Below are positions 48,665-57,865 of a stretch of 64,000 bases of DNA, one piece after another. Numbering within the stretch: position 1 is the first letter of the stretch; each line of letters opens with the position of its first letter. Source of the stretch: Mesorhizobium_B sp963522145 (GTDB lineage: Bacteria; Pseudomonadota; Alphaproteobacteria; Rhizobiales; Rhizobiaceae). The translations under genes were made by a program, and so were the position numbers. The stretch spans positions 62,001 to 126,000 of the forward strand of contig CAUQXI010000007.1 in the NCBI GenBank assembly GCA_963522145.1. Direction: 5' to 3'. The notes below the pieces were generated by a model. That model was not told the DNA's origin and searched no databases. It saw nothing but the letters and a program-made list of their open reading frames with translations.

Positions 48665-49325
48665 TCCGCATCGGGGCGCTGATCTTTTCGACGCCGCCGG
48701 CCTGCGCGAGGAACGCCGGGAAGCAATGGCCGAGGGCGCAGTGCTGCTGCAGGGCAGGGCGCTGGCAATCGAAGACGAACTGCTGCCCGACCTCGGGGCG
48801 ATCACCGCGCAATCGCCGTTCCGGCACATGCAAACGCCCGGCGGCTTCACCATGTCGGTGGCCATGACCAGTTGCGGCGCGGCCGGCTGGGTCACAGACC
48901 GGAGCGGCTATCGTTATGAACGGATCGATCCCCAGACCGGTGTGCCATGGCCCGTCATGCCGGCATCCTTCCTCCAACTGGCGATCGGAGCAGCGACGGA
49001 GGCCGGCCACCCGGATTTTCGGCCCGACACCTGTCTGATCAACCGCTACGAGCCGGGCGCGCGGATGTCGCTGCACCAGGACAAGGACGAGCGCGATCTC
49101 GCCAACCCGATCGTTTCCGTCTCGCTCGGCCTGCCCGCGACCTTCCAGTTCGGCGGATTGAAGCGCACGGATCCTGTGACGAAGCACATGCTGCGCCACG
49201 GCGATGTGGTGGTCTGGGGCGGTCCCTCACGGCTGTTCTATCACGGCGTCCTCGCCCTCAAATCCGGGCACCATCCCGCATTCGGCGCCATGCGGATCAA
49301 CCTGACATTCCGAAAGGCGCTTTAG
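48633..49325 (+). CDS. alkB: DNA oxidative demethylase AlkB
   Basis: A 230-residue Fe(II)/2-oxoglutarate dioxygenase that removes methyl groups from 1-methyladenine and 3-methylcytosine in DNA. Iron ligands are in LHQDKDERD near 147 and the distal histidine in LFYHGVLAL near 203. The 2-oxoglutarate arginines are in MRINLTFRKAL at the end. RYEPGARMSLHQDKDE is the typical block. The start is TTG 48633 with GAGGAG 6 bases upstream, overlapping the previous gene. ATG 48726 would truncate the N-terminus. ada follows 93 bases downstream. Confidence 0.93.
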   Translation: MRSRPVQFPNNPHRGADLFDAAGLREERREAMAEGAVLLQGRALAIEDELLPDLGAITAQSPFRHMQTPGGFTMSVAMTSCGAAGWVTDRSGYRYERIDPQTGVPWPVMPASFLQLAIGAATEAGHPDFRPDTCLINRYEPGARMSLHQDKDERDLANPIVSVSLGLPATFQFGGLKRTDPVTKHMLRHGDVVVWGGPSRLFYHGVLALKSGHHPAFGAMRINLTFRKAL

Positions 49326-49418
49326 GCGTGCCGTCGATGAAATTCAAAAGCAAGGATCGGAGTGAGGTCGCGGGGCCGGCATCCTAAAACGCGTGACAAG
49401 ACGCTTTGGAGGATGACA

Positions 49419-50510
49419 ATGAGCCTCGCCATGCAAGACACCGCCCCTCTTTTGATCGTGACCGAGCAGGATCCGCGCTGGCAATCGGTGGTGGATCGTG
49501 ACGGATCGGCGGACAGCCATTTCGTTTATGCCGTCAGCACCACCGGCATCTATTGCCGGCCCTCCTGTCCGTCCCGTCGCGCCAAGCCGAACAATGTCAG
49601 CTTCTATCCAAGCTCTGCAGAGGCCGAGGCGCAGGGCTATCGCGCCTGCCGGCGCTGCAATCCCGCCGGCCCCTCTTTGGCCGAGGCGGCTGCCGCAGCC
49701 GTGGCAAAAGCCTGCCGGCTGATCGAGGAAGCGGAGGAGTTGCCCCGCCTCGACGATCTGGCGCGTGCCCTCGGGGTAAGCCCGTTCCACTTTCATCGCC
49801 AATTCAAGGCAGTCACCGGCCTGACGCCCAAGGCCTATGGAAGCGCTCATCGCGCAAAACGGATGAGGGTGGAACTCGCAGGAGACGCTACCAGCGTGAC
49901 AGATGCGATCTACGGCGCGGGCTTCAACTCCGGCAGCCGCTTCTATGAAACGTCGAACGAGGTGCTGGGCATGACCCCGACCGCATTCCGGCAGGGCGGC
50001 AGAAACGCCGACATCCATTTCGCGATCGGCCAGTGCTCGCTCGGCGCCGTTCTGGTAGCGCGCAGCGACAAGGGCGTCTGCGCCATCACGCTCGGCGACG
50101 ATCCAAACGCGCTTCTTCGCGATCTTCAGGACCGCTTCCCCCAGGCCAATCTCCTCGGCGGCGACGCCGGATTCGAGACACTGGTCGCGCAGGTCATAGG
50201 CTTCGTGGAAGCGCCCGGCATCGGGCTCGACCTGCCGCTCGACCTGCGCGGCACCGTCTTCCAGCAGCGCGTGTGGCAGGCGCTTCGAGACATTCCGGCG
50301 GGCACGACCGCGAGCTATACCGAGATCGCCCGGCGCATCGGCGCGCCCAAATCCGTGCGTGCCGTGGCGCAGGCCTGCGGCGCCAACGCGATCGCGGTGG
50401 CGATCCCCTGCCACCGCGTGGTGCGAACCGATGGCGGCCTTTCCGGCTATCGCTGGGGCGTTGAACGCAAGCGCGCTTTGCTCGAAACGGAACGCCGCGG
50501 AGCGCGGTAA
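49419..50510 (+). CDS. ada: Bifunctional DNA alkylation repair protein and regulator Ada
   Basis: A 363-residue protein with three parts. The N-terminal zinc/methyl-phosphotriester domain has TTGIYCRPSCPSRRAKPNN and YRACRRCNP (four cysteines). An AraC-type HTH runs at about 90-190 (LDDLARALGVSPFHFHRQFKAVTGLTPKAY). The C-terminal O6-methylguanine methyltransferase carries the acceptor IPCHRVVRTDGGLSGYRWG near 333. Self-methylation turns it into an activator of ada and alkB, which fits the neighbouring alkB. The start at 49419 is set by GGAGG 6 bases upstream. Confidence 0.95.
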   Translation: MSLAMQDTAPLLIVTEQDPRWQSVVDRDGSADSHFVYAVSTTGIYCRPSCPSRRAKPNNVSFYPSSAEAEAQGYRACRRCNPAGPSLAEAAAAAVAKACRLIEEAEELPRLDDLARALGVSPFHFHRQFKAVTGLTPKAYGSAHRAKRMRVELAGDATSVTDAIYGAGFNSGSRFYETSNEVLGMTPTAFRQGGRNADIHFAIGQCSLGAVLVARSDKGVCAITLGDDPNALLRDLQDRFPQANLLGGDAGFETLVAQVIGFVEAPGIGLDLPLDLRGTVFQQRVWQALRDIPAGTTASYTEIARRIGAPKSVRAVAQACGANAIAVAIPCHRVVRTDGGLSGYRWGVERKRALLETERRGAR

Positions 50511-50540
50511 CCAAAACGCGGCTGCCCGCAGAGCGCGCGG

Positions 50541-52172
50541 CTAGGACGGGCACAGGCGGTGGAAGTGCTTCCAGGCGGCGAGGAGAGTGTCCTCTTCCGC
50601 CTCGAGTTTCGCCGCCGACCATCCCAGGACGCAACCTCCCGCCCCATGGAGAGCTGGGTCCGCTTCCTGCGTCATCATCGGCCTGACAAGTTCGGGCAGG
50701 GTTGCGAAATCATTGGTGGCACCCAGATGATCCTGAAGGTCCTCAACGGCCTGATTGATCTTCTTCCTTTCCTTGTCGCTTCCGAGCAGCGGCGCGAAGA
50801 AGTCGGAAACATAGCGCAGCTTCTTGACCGCGATGCGCACCTTGTGCCGTTCCGGCGGGGCCAGCGTCTTGAACCCCTTGCCGCGCCGGAGAACCTTGCG
50901 GTGAAACCTGCGCACCGATGCCTCGGCGAACTCGCCTGCTGGCGCCGTCAAGGCGGCCAATCCAGCCGGCGAGGCGCTTTGACGCCAGCCGCGCGCTTCG
51001 ATCCAAAGGCCGAGTGCGATCTGAAAGCGCCCTGTTTCCGCGTTCGAGATCGTGTCGCGCACCCGGTCATAGGCTTCAGAGCGCGCGGCCTTTGCTGCAG
51101 CTTCGAGATTTGAGAAGCCCTGCAGGCTGGGACAGGCTTCCGCCACCTGCGGCAAGGTGGTCTCAAGGAAGACATCAAGCTCGCGCGCCTTGTTCAAGGG
51201 CGACATCAGCGTCTTGGCCTGTTTCTCATAGGCCTCGATCCCAGACGTCCCGAAGAGGTCCCGTAGCAGGCGAAGGAAGGCACGAAGCCGGCGCAGCGAC
51301 ACGCGAAACTGGTGCAGCCCTTCGGGATCACGGCCGTCCAGCGCAGCCGGCTGGTTCTTCAGCATATGCGTGAAGGCGGCGCGCAGGATGCGGCTCAGCG
51401 CCTCATCAAGGCTGATCTCCGGAGGAAGTTCCGCGTCGCCCGCCTTTGCTGTTTCGGGCGGGCATTTGCGCGCGAGATCGAAGCCGAGGTCAGACTTGGT
51501 TTGCAGGCTGGGCCGAAAGCCGCCATCCGGAGCGATGTCGCGCGCGAGTTGCCAGAGCGCGATTGGGCTGCCGCCCTTCAACTCCAGTTCCGCCTCGCTG
51601 ACGGGAACGCTTTCCTCGCCGGCGATCACGCGCCCTTCATCCACCACCAGCTCGACCCGCCCCGCGGGCAGATCGAGCTGCACGCTTTGACGTTCGATCT
51701 CCGTTCGGAAGACGGGCGCGAGCTTCTCCTCGCCGAGTTCAGCGCGGATCGATGGCGGCAGGATCGCCAGCAGGCTGTCGAGATCGGGCTCCATGCCGGA
51801 TACCTCGCGCTCGGTTTCCAGCCGAACCGTCCCGTCCTGCCCCGAACCGCCTTCCGCCGTCTTGGCAGTCGCAACGAAGCGGCCACCCTCGGCTCGGACG
51901 CGCAAGGCAGCGCCGAATTCGCGCAGACGGAAATCTGCCGTATCGAAATAAACCGCGCGCAACTGTTTCGTCGCCGGAACGCCTTGCGCGTGGCGGAGCA
52001 CGGCGGGGTCGGTCAGAAGCGCGGCTGGCGGTGTGTGGGCGCTGACCAGCTTGAACTCGATCTCCGCCTGCGCGCGCTCCGCCGGTAAAGAAGTGCTGGA
52101 AGACGCATCGGATGTCTGAGCCGTGGTTTCGAGCGCGCTTGGCTGCTCATCGGCCGGATGATCGTTCTGCAT
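50541..52172 (-). CDS. CYTH and CHAD domain-containing protein
   Basis: A 543-residue protein. The CYTH (triphosphate tunnel) domain at about 30-240 has the ExExK signature EIEFKL, KQLRAVYFDTADFRLREFGAALRVR and LETEREV. The CHAD domain at about 265-530 has HQFRVSLRRLRAFLRLLRDLFG and HKVRIAVKKLRYVSDFFAPLLG, conserved His/Arg/Lys helices that bind polyphosphate. Such proteins act on or bind inorganic polyphosphate or triphosphate. The start at 52172 (MQNDHPADEQ) has AAGG upstream. The first 30 residues are disordered. Confidence 0.92.
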   Translation of the reverse strand: MQNDHPADEQPSALETTAQTSDASSSTSLPAERAQAEIEFKLVSAHTPPAALLTDPAVLRHAQGVPATKQLRAVYFDTADFRLREFGAALRVRAEGGRFVATAKTAEGGSGQDGTVRLETEREVSGMEPDLDSLLAILPPSIRAELGEEKLAPVFRTEIERQSVQLDLPAGRVELVVDEGRVIAGEESVPVSEAELELKGGSPIALWQLARDIAPDGGFRPSLQTKSDLGFDLARKCPPETAKAGDAELPPEISLDEALSRILRAAFTHMLKNQPAALDGRDPEGLHQFRVSLRRLRAFLRLLRDLFGTSGIEAYEKQAKTLMSPLNKARELDVFLETTLPQVAEACPSLQGFSNLEAAAKAARSEAYDRVRDTISNAETGRFQIALGLWIEARGWRQSASPAGLAALTAPAGEFAEASVRRFHRKVLRRGKGFKTLAPPERHKVRIAVKKLRYVSDFFAPLLGSDKERKKINQAVEDLQDHLGATNDFATLPELVRPMMTQEADPALHGAGGCVLGWSAAKLEAEEDTLLAAWKHFHRLCPS

Positions 52173-52283
52173 GCCTTGCCTGAAGGTCTCCGCTGTCCGG
52201 GGCGGCAACTCTAGTGGCCGCGCAGATGGTAATCTCCGCGCGCTAGAGCCGGTTCCGCCTCTTCATCGCCACGTCAAGGGCGA

Positions 52284-54491
52284 TCAAAGGCGCCCGAGGC
52301 GGAGGAACTGGGTTTCTCCCGAAGAGTCGTCCACGCCGTCATTGTCGGTAACAGCGAAGCCGTTGCCCGCGCGATCGATCGCGAAGCCCTCGATCTTGTC
52401 CAGGACGTAGCCTTTGGGGGCCTGAAGCGCGGGCAGGAAATCATGCAGCAGCGTTTTGGTCACGAGCGGCAGTTCACCGCCGAGCGGCGCAGGCTTCATG
52501 GCGTCCATCGGCACGGCGTAAAGCCGCTTCACGCGCGCCGCCGCACCCAGCAAATTGTCACGCTCGATCAGGATCAACCGGTCGTCCGCTGCCGTGATTT
52601 CGGACAGGCCGATCCATCCTGCGCCCTTCGGCTCCAGCGGATAGCGCACCGCACCCCACTCGCCGGAAGCCGGCTTGAAGCTGAAAAGCTTCACCTCGTT
52701 CTCGGCGTCGCCCTTCCATGGCCGCTGCTGCGCGAGCCACACGGTTTCCTCCTGCCCGGTGCCGGTCACCGTCACGCCCTCGAAGCCCGACGCGGTGGCG
52801 GTCGCCTCCACGTCAGCGGGAAGCTCGACCTCGCGCGTGATCGCGCCCGTGGCATCGACGCGGAGCAGCAGGTTCTTGCGATCCTTGGCATTGCCTTCGG
52901 AAGCCAGCCAGAAGCCGCCGTTTGATGCCAGGGCCACGCCCTCCAGATCGAGGTTCTCCGCCATTGCTCCGTCGCGTGTCACGGTTGTTTCGGTGGTGAT
53001 CAGCGCGGGCGTCTTCGTGGCGTCGATCGTCAGGATGCGCGGCGCGCCGCCATAAGCGCTGTCGGTGATTGCATAAAGCTTTCCCTCATCCGCCGTGTCA
53101 GCCACCAGGCCCGACAAGGCGCCCCAGGCGATCGGAAGCCTGCTGGCATCATTGGCCGACCGGATCGTGGGGTAAGCGGGCGCGGCGCGTTCCGCGCGCC
53201 GATAGATCACCACCTGGCCGCCGATGCCGCCGTCCTTTGTGAGATCCGTCTCGGTCGCCGTGACGAACAGGTCGCGTGAAGGAATCGCCAGCAAACCCTC
53301 CGGTCCGATGCCGCCCGGAAGCGTTTGCAGGAGCCTGGGTGTGGCACCTTCGTCGCGATAAACGGCGATCACCGAGCCCCGCTCCGAGCCCGCAAAGATC
53401 AGCCGGTCCCCGCCATAGGTTCCGGTCGCGACGCCTTCGATCTCGATGCCCTTCTTGTTGCGTTTTTCGGGGTAGTGCCCGAGCGCGACGATCTCATGCT
53501 CGAGGCTGGTGCCGGCATCGAAGGCGACCGTGCCGTCGCGATTGAAGATCGTGAAGCCGCGCGTGCCGCCCTTCCAGTCTCCTTCATTCGCGGTCACGAA
53601 GCGATCCGTGCCGAGCCAGGCGACGCCGTCCGGCTCGCGCGGCACGTCTGTCATCGAGCCGCTGAGATCGATCCAGCCATCCTTTTTCGTATCGATATGA
53701 TCGAGGCTGACCGTGCCGGCATCGAAATGCGCCGTCACCGCGCCTGACCTGCCGTCGACAATCGCGATCGCGTTGTTCTCCTGAAGCGTGACGACGATCT
53801 CGCCATCGTCGTTGATGTCGACTAATTCTGGCTCCGGATCGTCTCCCGCCACGGAGGCGAGCCCGGTCATCGGGATGTTCTTGATCCTGGCGCAATCAAG
53901 GCCCGCTTCGTCGAGCTCGATCGTCACCAGGCTTCCCGCGGGCATCTGCGGCAGATCGCCTTCACTGACGTCCTCGTTTCGCTGGTTCTCCATGGCGATT
54001 GCGAGGAAGCTGTTATCGCGGGCAGCCGCGATCGAATCGGGCTGGCCCGGCAGCGTGCATTGGAGGGAAACAGCCTTCGTCGCGAGATCGACCGCGACGA
54101 GCTTGCCTGTCGGCTGCGTGAAATCCTCGGTGGTGTCGACAGCCACAAAGGCCGTTCCGCCCACGATCTTCACCGAGGTAGGCTCGCCGCCGACAGCCAC
54201 GATGCCGGCGGGCTTGGGTGCTGCCGGATCGGTCAGGTCGATCAAACCGACGCGCTCGCCCGGAGCATCCGTGTAGACGAGGGTCATGCCGTCCGCGCTG
54301 GCCGAGATGATCTCCGCCACGGCTTCCTTTTCCTTGTTCCCGGCGATGTCGGCGGGAAGATTGTCGCGCACCATCATCGTCGCCACGCGATCGAAGAACG
54401 GTTCGGCCCCGGCTTCAAGCGTTGTGCCTCCAAGCGTGGTAGCCGAAAGAAGCGACAGCGTGAGCACGCCGGTGATGGTCCTGAGCGACAT
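52284..54491 (-). CDS. Secreted esterase-like activity of phytase family protein
   Basis: A 735-residue exported protein. A signal peptide at about 1-29 follows an excellent AGGAGGTTTCG site before ATG 54491. The N-terminal half (about 40-430) resembles a beta-propeller of the choice-of-anchor/alkaline-phosphatase-like type (GVAWLGTDRFVTANEGDWKGGTRGFTIFN). The C-terminal half (about 450-735) matches the phytase-like esterase domain, with NLDLEGVALASNGGFWLASEG, ASGFEGVTV and the last strand DKIEGFAIDRAGNGFAVTDNDGVDDSSGETQFL. Substrates are unproven and may be phosphate esters. The 294-base spacer upstream of it shows nothing further. Confidence 0.85.
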   Translation of the reverse strand: MSLRTITGVLTLSLLSATTLGGTTLEAGAEPFFDRVATMMVRDNLPADIAGNKEKEAVAEIISASADGMTLVYTDAPGERVGLIDLTDPAAPKPAGIVAVGGEPTSVKIVGGTAFVAVDTTEDFTQPTGKLVAVDLATKAVSLQCTLPGQPDSIAAARDNSFLAIAMENQRNEDVSEGDLPQMPAGSLVTIELDEAGLDCARIKNIPMTGLASVAGDDPEPELVDINDDGEIVVTLQENNAIAIVDGRSGAVTAHFDAGTVSLDHIDTKKDGWIDLSGSMTDVPREPDGVAWLGTDRFVTANEGDWKGGTRGFTIFNRDGTVAFDAGTSLEHEIVALGHYPEKRNKKGIEIEGVATGTYGGDRLIFAGSERGSVIAVYRDEGATPRLLQTLPGGIGPEGLLAIPSRDLFVTATETDLTKDGGIGGQVVIYRRAERAAPAYPTIRSANDASRLPIAWGALSGLVADTADEGKLYAITDSAYGGAPRILTIDATKTPALITTETTVTRDGAMAENLDLEGVALASNGGFWLASEGNAKDRKNLLLRVDATGAITREVELPADVEATATASGFEGVTVTGTGQEETVWLAQQRPWKGDAENEVKLFSFKPASGEWGAVRYPLEPKGAGWIGLSEITAADDRLILIERDNLLGAAARVKRLYAVPMDAMKPAPLGGELPLVTKTLLHDFLPALQAPKGYVLDKIEGFAIDRAGNGFAVTDNDGVDDSSGETQFLRLGRL

Positions 54492-54785
54492 CGAAACCTC
54501 CTGCAATGGCTAGGTGGTTCCTATGCAGCGGCCGGTGACAGTGGGATGACAGGCAGGCTCGAACGCCGCGAGCACCGGGCAGCGGCGTCCGCAAGCGTGA
54601 AATCACCTGGCGCAAGTGGCGCATTCATCGCATGGTGCACAGGCCCGTTGCCTAGTGAACAAGTGCCGGGCTTGTGCTTTCCGGATTGATGCCGCTATTT
54701 CTGAACCCGGACGTGGTGGCTCTCGCCGACACACGCGGACATCGTTGAAATCGAGGAGGCGGGGCCAAGCGCCTGCTGCCGGGAC

Positions 54786-55916
54786 ATGGCCGACAAACCT
54801 TTGCCGAGCCTGCCGGGCTCCTCCACGACGGGAACGAACCGCGCCAAGCTCGCCGATGTGGCGCGCCTTGCGGCGGTTTCGCTGGCAACCGCCTCTCGCG
54901 CCTTGAACCAGCCCGGCATCGTTCGTCCGGAAATACGGGAACGCGTCAGGCAGGCGGTCGAGACACTGAACTACGCCCCCGACCGCATGGCCAAGGCGCT
55001 GAGCTCGGGCAAGAGCCATACGGTCGGCGCGGTTGTCCCCACGCTCGGCAACGCGATATTCGCCGATGGCGTCGAGTCGCTTCAGGATCGGCTGGGCGAG
55101 CGAGGTTACACGCTTCTGCTCGCCAATTCGCAGTATGATCTCGGGCGCGAGCTCACGCAGATTCGCGCCTTTCTGGAACACGGCGTGGGCGGCCTTGTGC
55201 TCGTCGGCGACCTTTTCGCACCCGAAACCCTGCCGCTCATCCGTCATCACGGCGTGCCGCTGGTGACGACCTATGTCCGCGCCTCGCAGCAGGGAATCCC
55301 AGCGGTGGGCATCGACAACTACCAGGCAGGCCTCAAGATGGCCCGCTATCTCATCGGCATGGGACACAGGAAATTCGCGATCGTCGCCAACACCGCCATG
55401 CCCAATGATCGGTCGAGGGCCCGGCTGTCGGGGATGCTGGCCGCACTTGCCGAAAGCGGCATCTCCCTCCCGCCGGGTTCGGTCATCGAAACGACGCAGC
55501 CGACGATCTCGCATGGCCGGCGCGCCTTTGCGAGCCTCAGGGTCGGCAGCCCGGATGCGACGGCTTTCCTTTGCACCACCGACGCTCTGGCCGTCGGCGT
55601 CCTCGCGGAAGCGAAGCATACAGGCTTCCGCGTTCCCGACGATTTGTCCGTCACCGGCTTCGACAATATCGAGATCGCGGCCGAAGCCGATCCGCCGCTC
55701 ACCACGGTCAATGTGCCGGCTGTCGAGATCGGGCGGCTCGCGGCCGACCACCTGATCAGCGCCATCGAAGGCGTGCCGATCCCGATGGCGGCGGCGTTCG
55801 ATGCACCCCTCATCCTACGCGATTCTACCGGTGAGCCGAACCGTTCCGCCGGGTCGGCGCTCCCATCCGGGCTGGTTCCGACCACACGAAAGGAGCCGGC
55901 CGCACTGATCGAGTGA
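54786..55916 (+). CDS. LacI family transcriptional regulator
   Basis: A 376-residue LacI/GalR regulator. The DNA-binding domain at about 20-75 reads AKLADVARLAAVSLATASRALNQP with the hinge helix region RMAKALSSGKSHTVGAVVPTLGNAIFADGVE. The periplasmic-binding-like effector domain follows (GVGGLVLVGDL, VGIDNYQAGLKMARYLIGMGHRKFAIV, LSVTGFDNIEIAAEADPPLTTVNVPAVEIGRLAADHL). It lies beside a catabolic cluster and a perfect LacI-type operator at 60061-60074, its probable target. It converges on the DapA-like gene. Confidence 0.93.
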   Translation: MADKPLPSLPGSSTTGTNRAKLADVARLAAVSLATASRALNQPGIVRPEIRERVRQAVETLNYAPDRMAKALSSGKSHTVGAVVPTLGNAIFADGVESLQDRLGERGYTLLLANSQYDLGRELTQIRAFLEHGVGGLVLVGDLFAPETLPLIRHHGVPLVTTYVRASQQGIPAVGIDNYQAGLKMARYLIGMGHRKFAIVANTAMPNDRSRARLSGMLAALAESGISLPPGSVIETTQPTISHGRRAFASLRVGSPDATAFLCTTDALAVGVLAEAKHTGFRVPDDLSVTGFDNIEIAAEADPPLTTVNVPAVEIGRLAADHLISAIEGVPIPMAAAFDAPLILRDSTGEPNRSAGSALPSGLVPTTRKEPAALIE

Positions 55917-55936
55917 ACGAACCGACCAACGCCGTC

Positions 55937-56896
55937 TCAGGCGGCCTTGTGGGCTTTAACAGTGTCGAGCAGACCAGCCTCGATCAGCAGACCGCGGATT
56001 TTCTCGATCTCGGCCATGTTCGGCTTCATCAGCGGCGGACGGACATAGGCTGCATCCATGCGCCCGAGCAGCACCTGCGCTTCCTTCATGCGGTTGTGCA
56101 TGTCGAGCAGCGGTGCATCATAGAAGGCGCGGACGGTCGGATAGATTCGGTCGTTGATCGCGCGTGCCTCCTTAAGGTCGCCCTTCTGCACGGCGCGGAA
56201 CAGCGCCACCTGAAGCGGGGCGATCGTGCTGCCCGCCCCTGAAAGCAGACCATCGCAGCCCAGCGCCAGCGAGCCCAGAAGCCAAGCGCTGTGGGTCGTC
56301 AGCGTGTTGACCGGCCGCTCTAGCGCCTTCAACTCGCGGATGTGGCGCTCGTGCAGGTTTCCATCGCCGCACTGATCCTTGATGGCCTTGATCGCGGGGA
56401 AAGCGCGGCAAAGGTCCAGCAGGGTCGCAAGCGGATAGGTAAGGTTCGAGGCAAGCGGGTACTGGAACAGAATGATCGGCAGGCTCGACGCGTTTGTGAT
56501 GCGGCGCAGATGCTCATGGATCATCTCCGGGCGGAGATGGCCGCCCAGCGTCATGAAATCGGGCGGAAAGACAAGCAGCGCTTCCGCCCCTTCCCCTTCC
56601 GCATAGGCTGCGAGTTGTGCCGCCTCGAGGCTCGAATTGGTGTAGATTCCGACGATCATCGGCACACGGTCGCCCAGCACATCCTTGGTGACGGTCACCG
56701 TCCGCTTCTGCTCCTCGATCGTGAGCGCATGCACCTCGGCAGCGTGCCCGTTGATCGTGATGCCCGTGATGCCTTCCACGGCCGCGATGTCGGCCAGATG
56801 CCGGCGGTAGGCCTTCTCGTCCACCGCGAGATCGGCATCGAAGGGCATCAGGCAGGCGGGAATGACGCCTTTGGGTTCGAACACCGCTTTGACCAC
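55937..56896 (-). CDS. Dihydrodipicolinate synthase/N-acetylneuraminate lyase family protein
   Basis: A 319-residue class I aldolase of the DapA superfamily. The Schiff-base lysine is in AIKAIKDQCGDG near 168, and the catalytic tyrosine in IILFQYPLASN near 142. The usual GTTGE substrate motif is NGHAAEVHAL near 49, which departs from true DapA and points to a catabolic lyase or dehydratase (for example of 2-keto-3-deoxy acids). It forms the end of the minus-strand group CoA-transferase, SDR, HAD, lyase, 93 bases after the HAD gene. Confidence 0.88.
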   Translation of the reverse strand: MVKAVFEPKGVIPACLMPFDADLAVDEKAYRRHLADIAAVEGITGITINGHAAEVHALTIEEQKRTVTVTKDVLGDRVPMIVGIYTNSSLEAAQLAAYAEGEGAEALLVFPPDFMTLGGHLRPEMIHEHLRRITNASSLPIILFQYPLASNLTYPLATLLDLCRAFPAIKAIKDQCGDGNLHERHIRELKALERPVNTLTTHSAWLLGSLALGCDGLLSGAGSTIAPLQVALFRAVQKGDLKEARAINDRIYPTVRAFYDAPLLDMHNRMKEAQVLLGRMDAAYVRPPLMKPNMAEIEKIRGLLIEAGLLDTVKAHKAA

Positions 56897-56989
56897 TGGT
56901 CAGCTCCTTGCATGATTTGAATGAAGAGGCTCGGGGATCGAACATCTCCGACCAGCGATCTTGCGACCGTCCGACATGCCGCTCCTCCT

Positions 56990-57865
56990 TCAAATGCGAG
57001 CGGGATGCGGAGCAGGCGGAACATCGCGTTCGCCGAGGAGCCAGTCCACACCGTCCGCCAGTCCGCCCTCGTCGCAGGAGCGTCCGACGAATGACGCGAG
57101 GCGCTTGGCTTCCGCCACACCATTGGCCACGGTGATTGCGCAACCCGCCCAGGCCAGCATGCCCAGGTCATTCTCGGCATCACCCGCAGCCGCGCAATCG
57201 GCGGCCTCGACGTTCAGCCGGGCGGCCAGCGTTTCGACCGCACGGCGTTTGGAAACGCCGAGCGGGCCGATCTCCAGCAGCCGCGGATGGGAACCGGCCG
57301 CTTCGACGACGCCTGCGAGACGCTGGCGCAGAACCGCAAAGTGCCCGGACGCTTCGTCGGGATCGGCAACGCACAAGATTTTGCCAGGAGATGCCGGAAG
57401 GGCGTCGAGGCACTCCGCCACATGCAACGGCTCGCCTGTGATCGCAGCCTCCTGCCGGACCATCGCGTTACCGGCCAGAACGTGGACGGCATCGCCGGCG
57501 AACCACATGGCGGCGAGGCCGAGATCCGACGCTTCCTGCATCGCCCGCAGGGCGGCCTCCCGAGGGAGCGGGTGGCTTTCGAGCGCCGCGCCGGTCGTGA
57601 TATTGCCGGTCCATCCGCCATTGAAGCAGATTGCAAGCTCCGCCACGCCGAGGCGTTCGGCATAAGGAAGCAGGGCACGAGGCGAGCGCGCGGTGGCCAG
57701 CACCACGGCCACGCCCGCTTTCCGCGCCCGCTCGATGGCGGAAACCACGCGATCGGGCAACCGATAGTCATGCGTGAGCAGTGTCCGGTCCACATCGGAC
57801 ACAAGGAGACGAGGCGGGGAGGCCCCGCGGCGGTCGGACTGAATGGGAAACAAGGACGCGCTCAC
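56990..57865 (-). CDS. HAD family hydrolase, Cof-like
   Basis: A 291-residue HAD phosphatase of the Cof subfamily. Motif I LLVSDVDRTLLTHD is near 20, motif II LATARSPRALLPY near 56, and motif IV AAAGDAENDLGMLAWAG near 228 completes the Mg site. Members hydrolyse sugar phosphates and related compounds. The start overlaps the SDR stop by four bases, so it is coupled. A phosphorylated intermediate in the pathway would explain its presence. The substrate is not identifiable. Confidence 0.9.
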   Translation of the reverse strand: MSASLFPIQSDRRGASPPRLLVSDVDRTLLTHDYRLPDRVVSAIERARKAGVAVVLATARSPRALLPYAERLGVAELAICFNGGWTGNITTGAALESHPLPREAALRAMQEASDLGLAAMWFAGDAVHVLAGNAMVRQEAAITGEPLHVAECLDALPASPGKILCVADPDEASGHFAVLRQRLAGVVEAAGSHPRLLEIGPLGVSKRRAVETLAARLNVEAADCAAAGDAENDLGMLAWAGCAITVANGVAEAKRLASFVGRSCDEGGLADGVDWLLGERDVPPAPHPARI

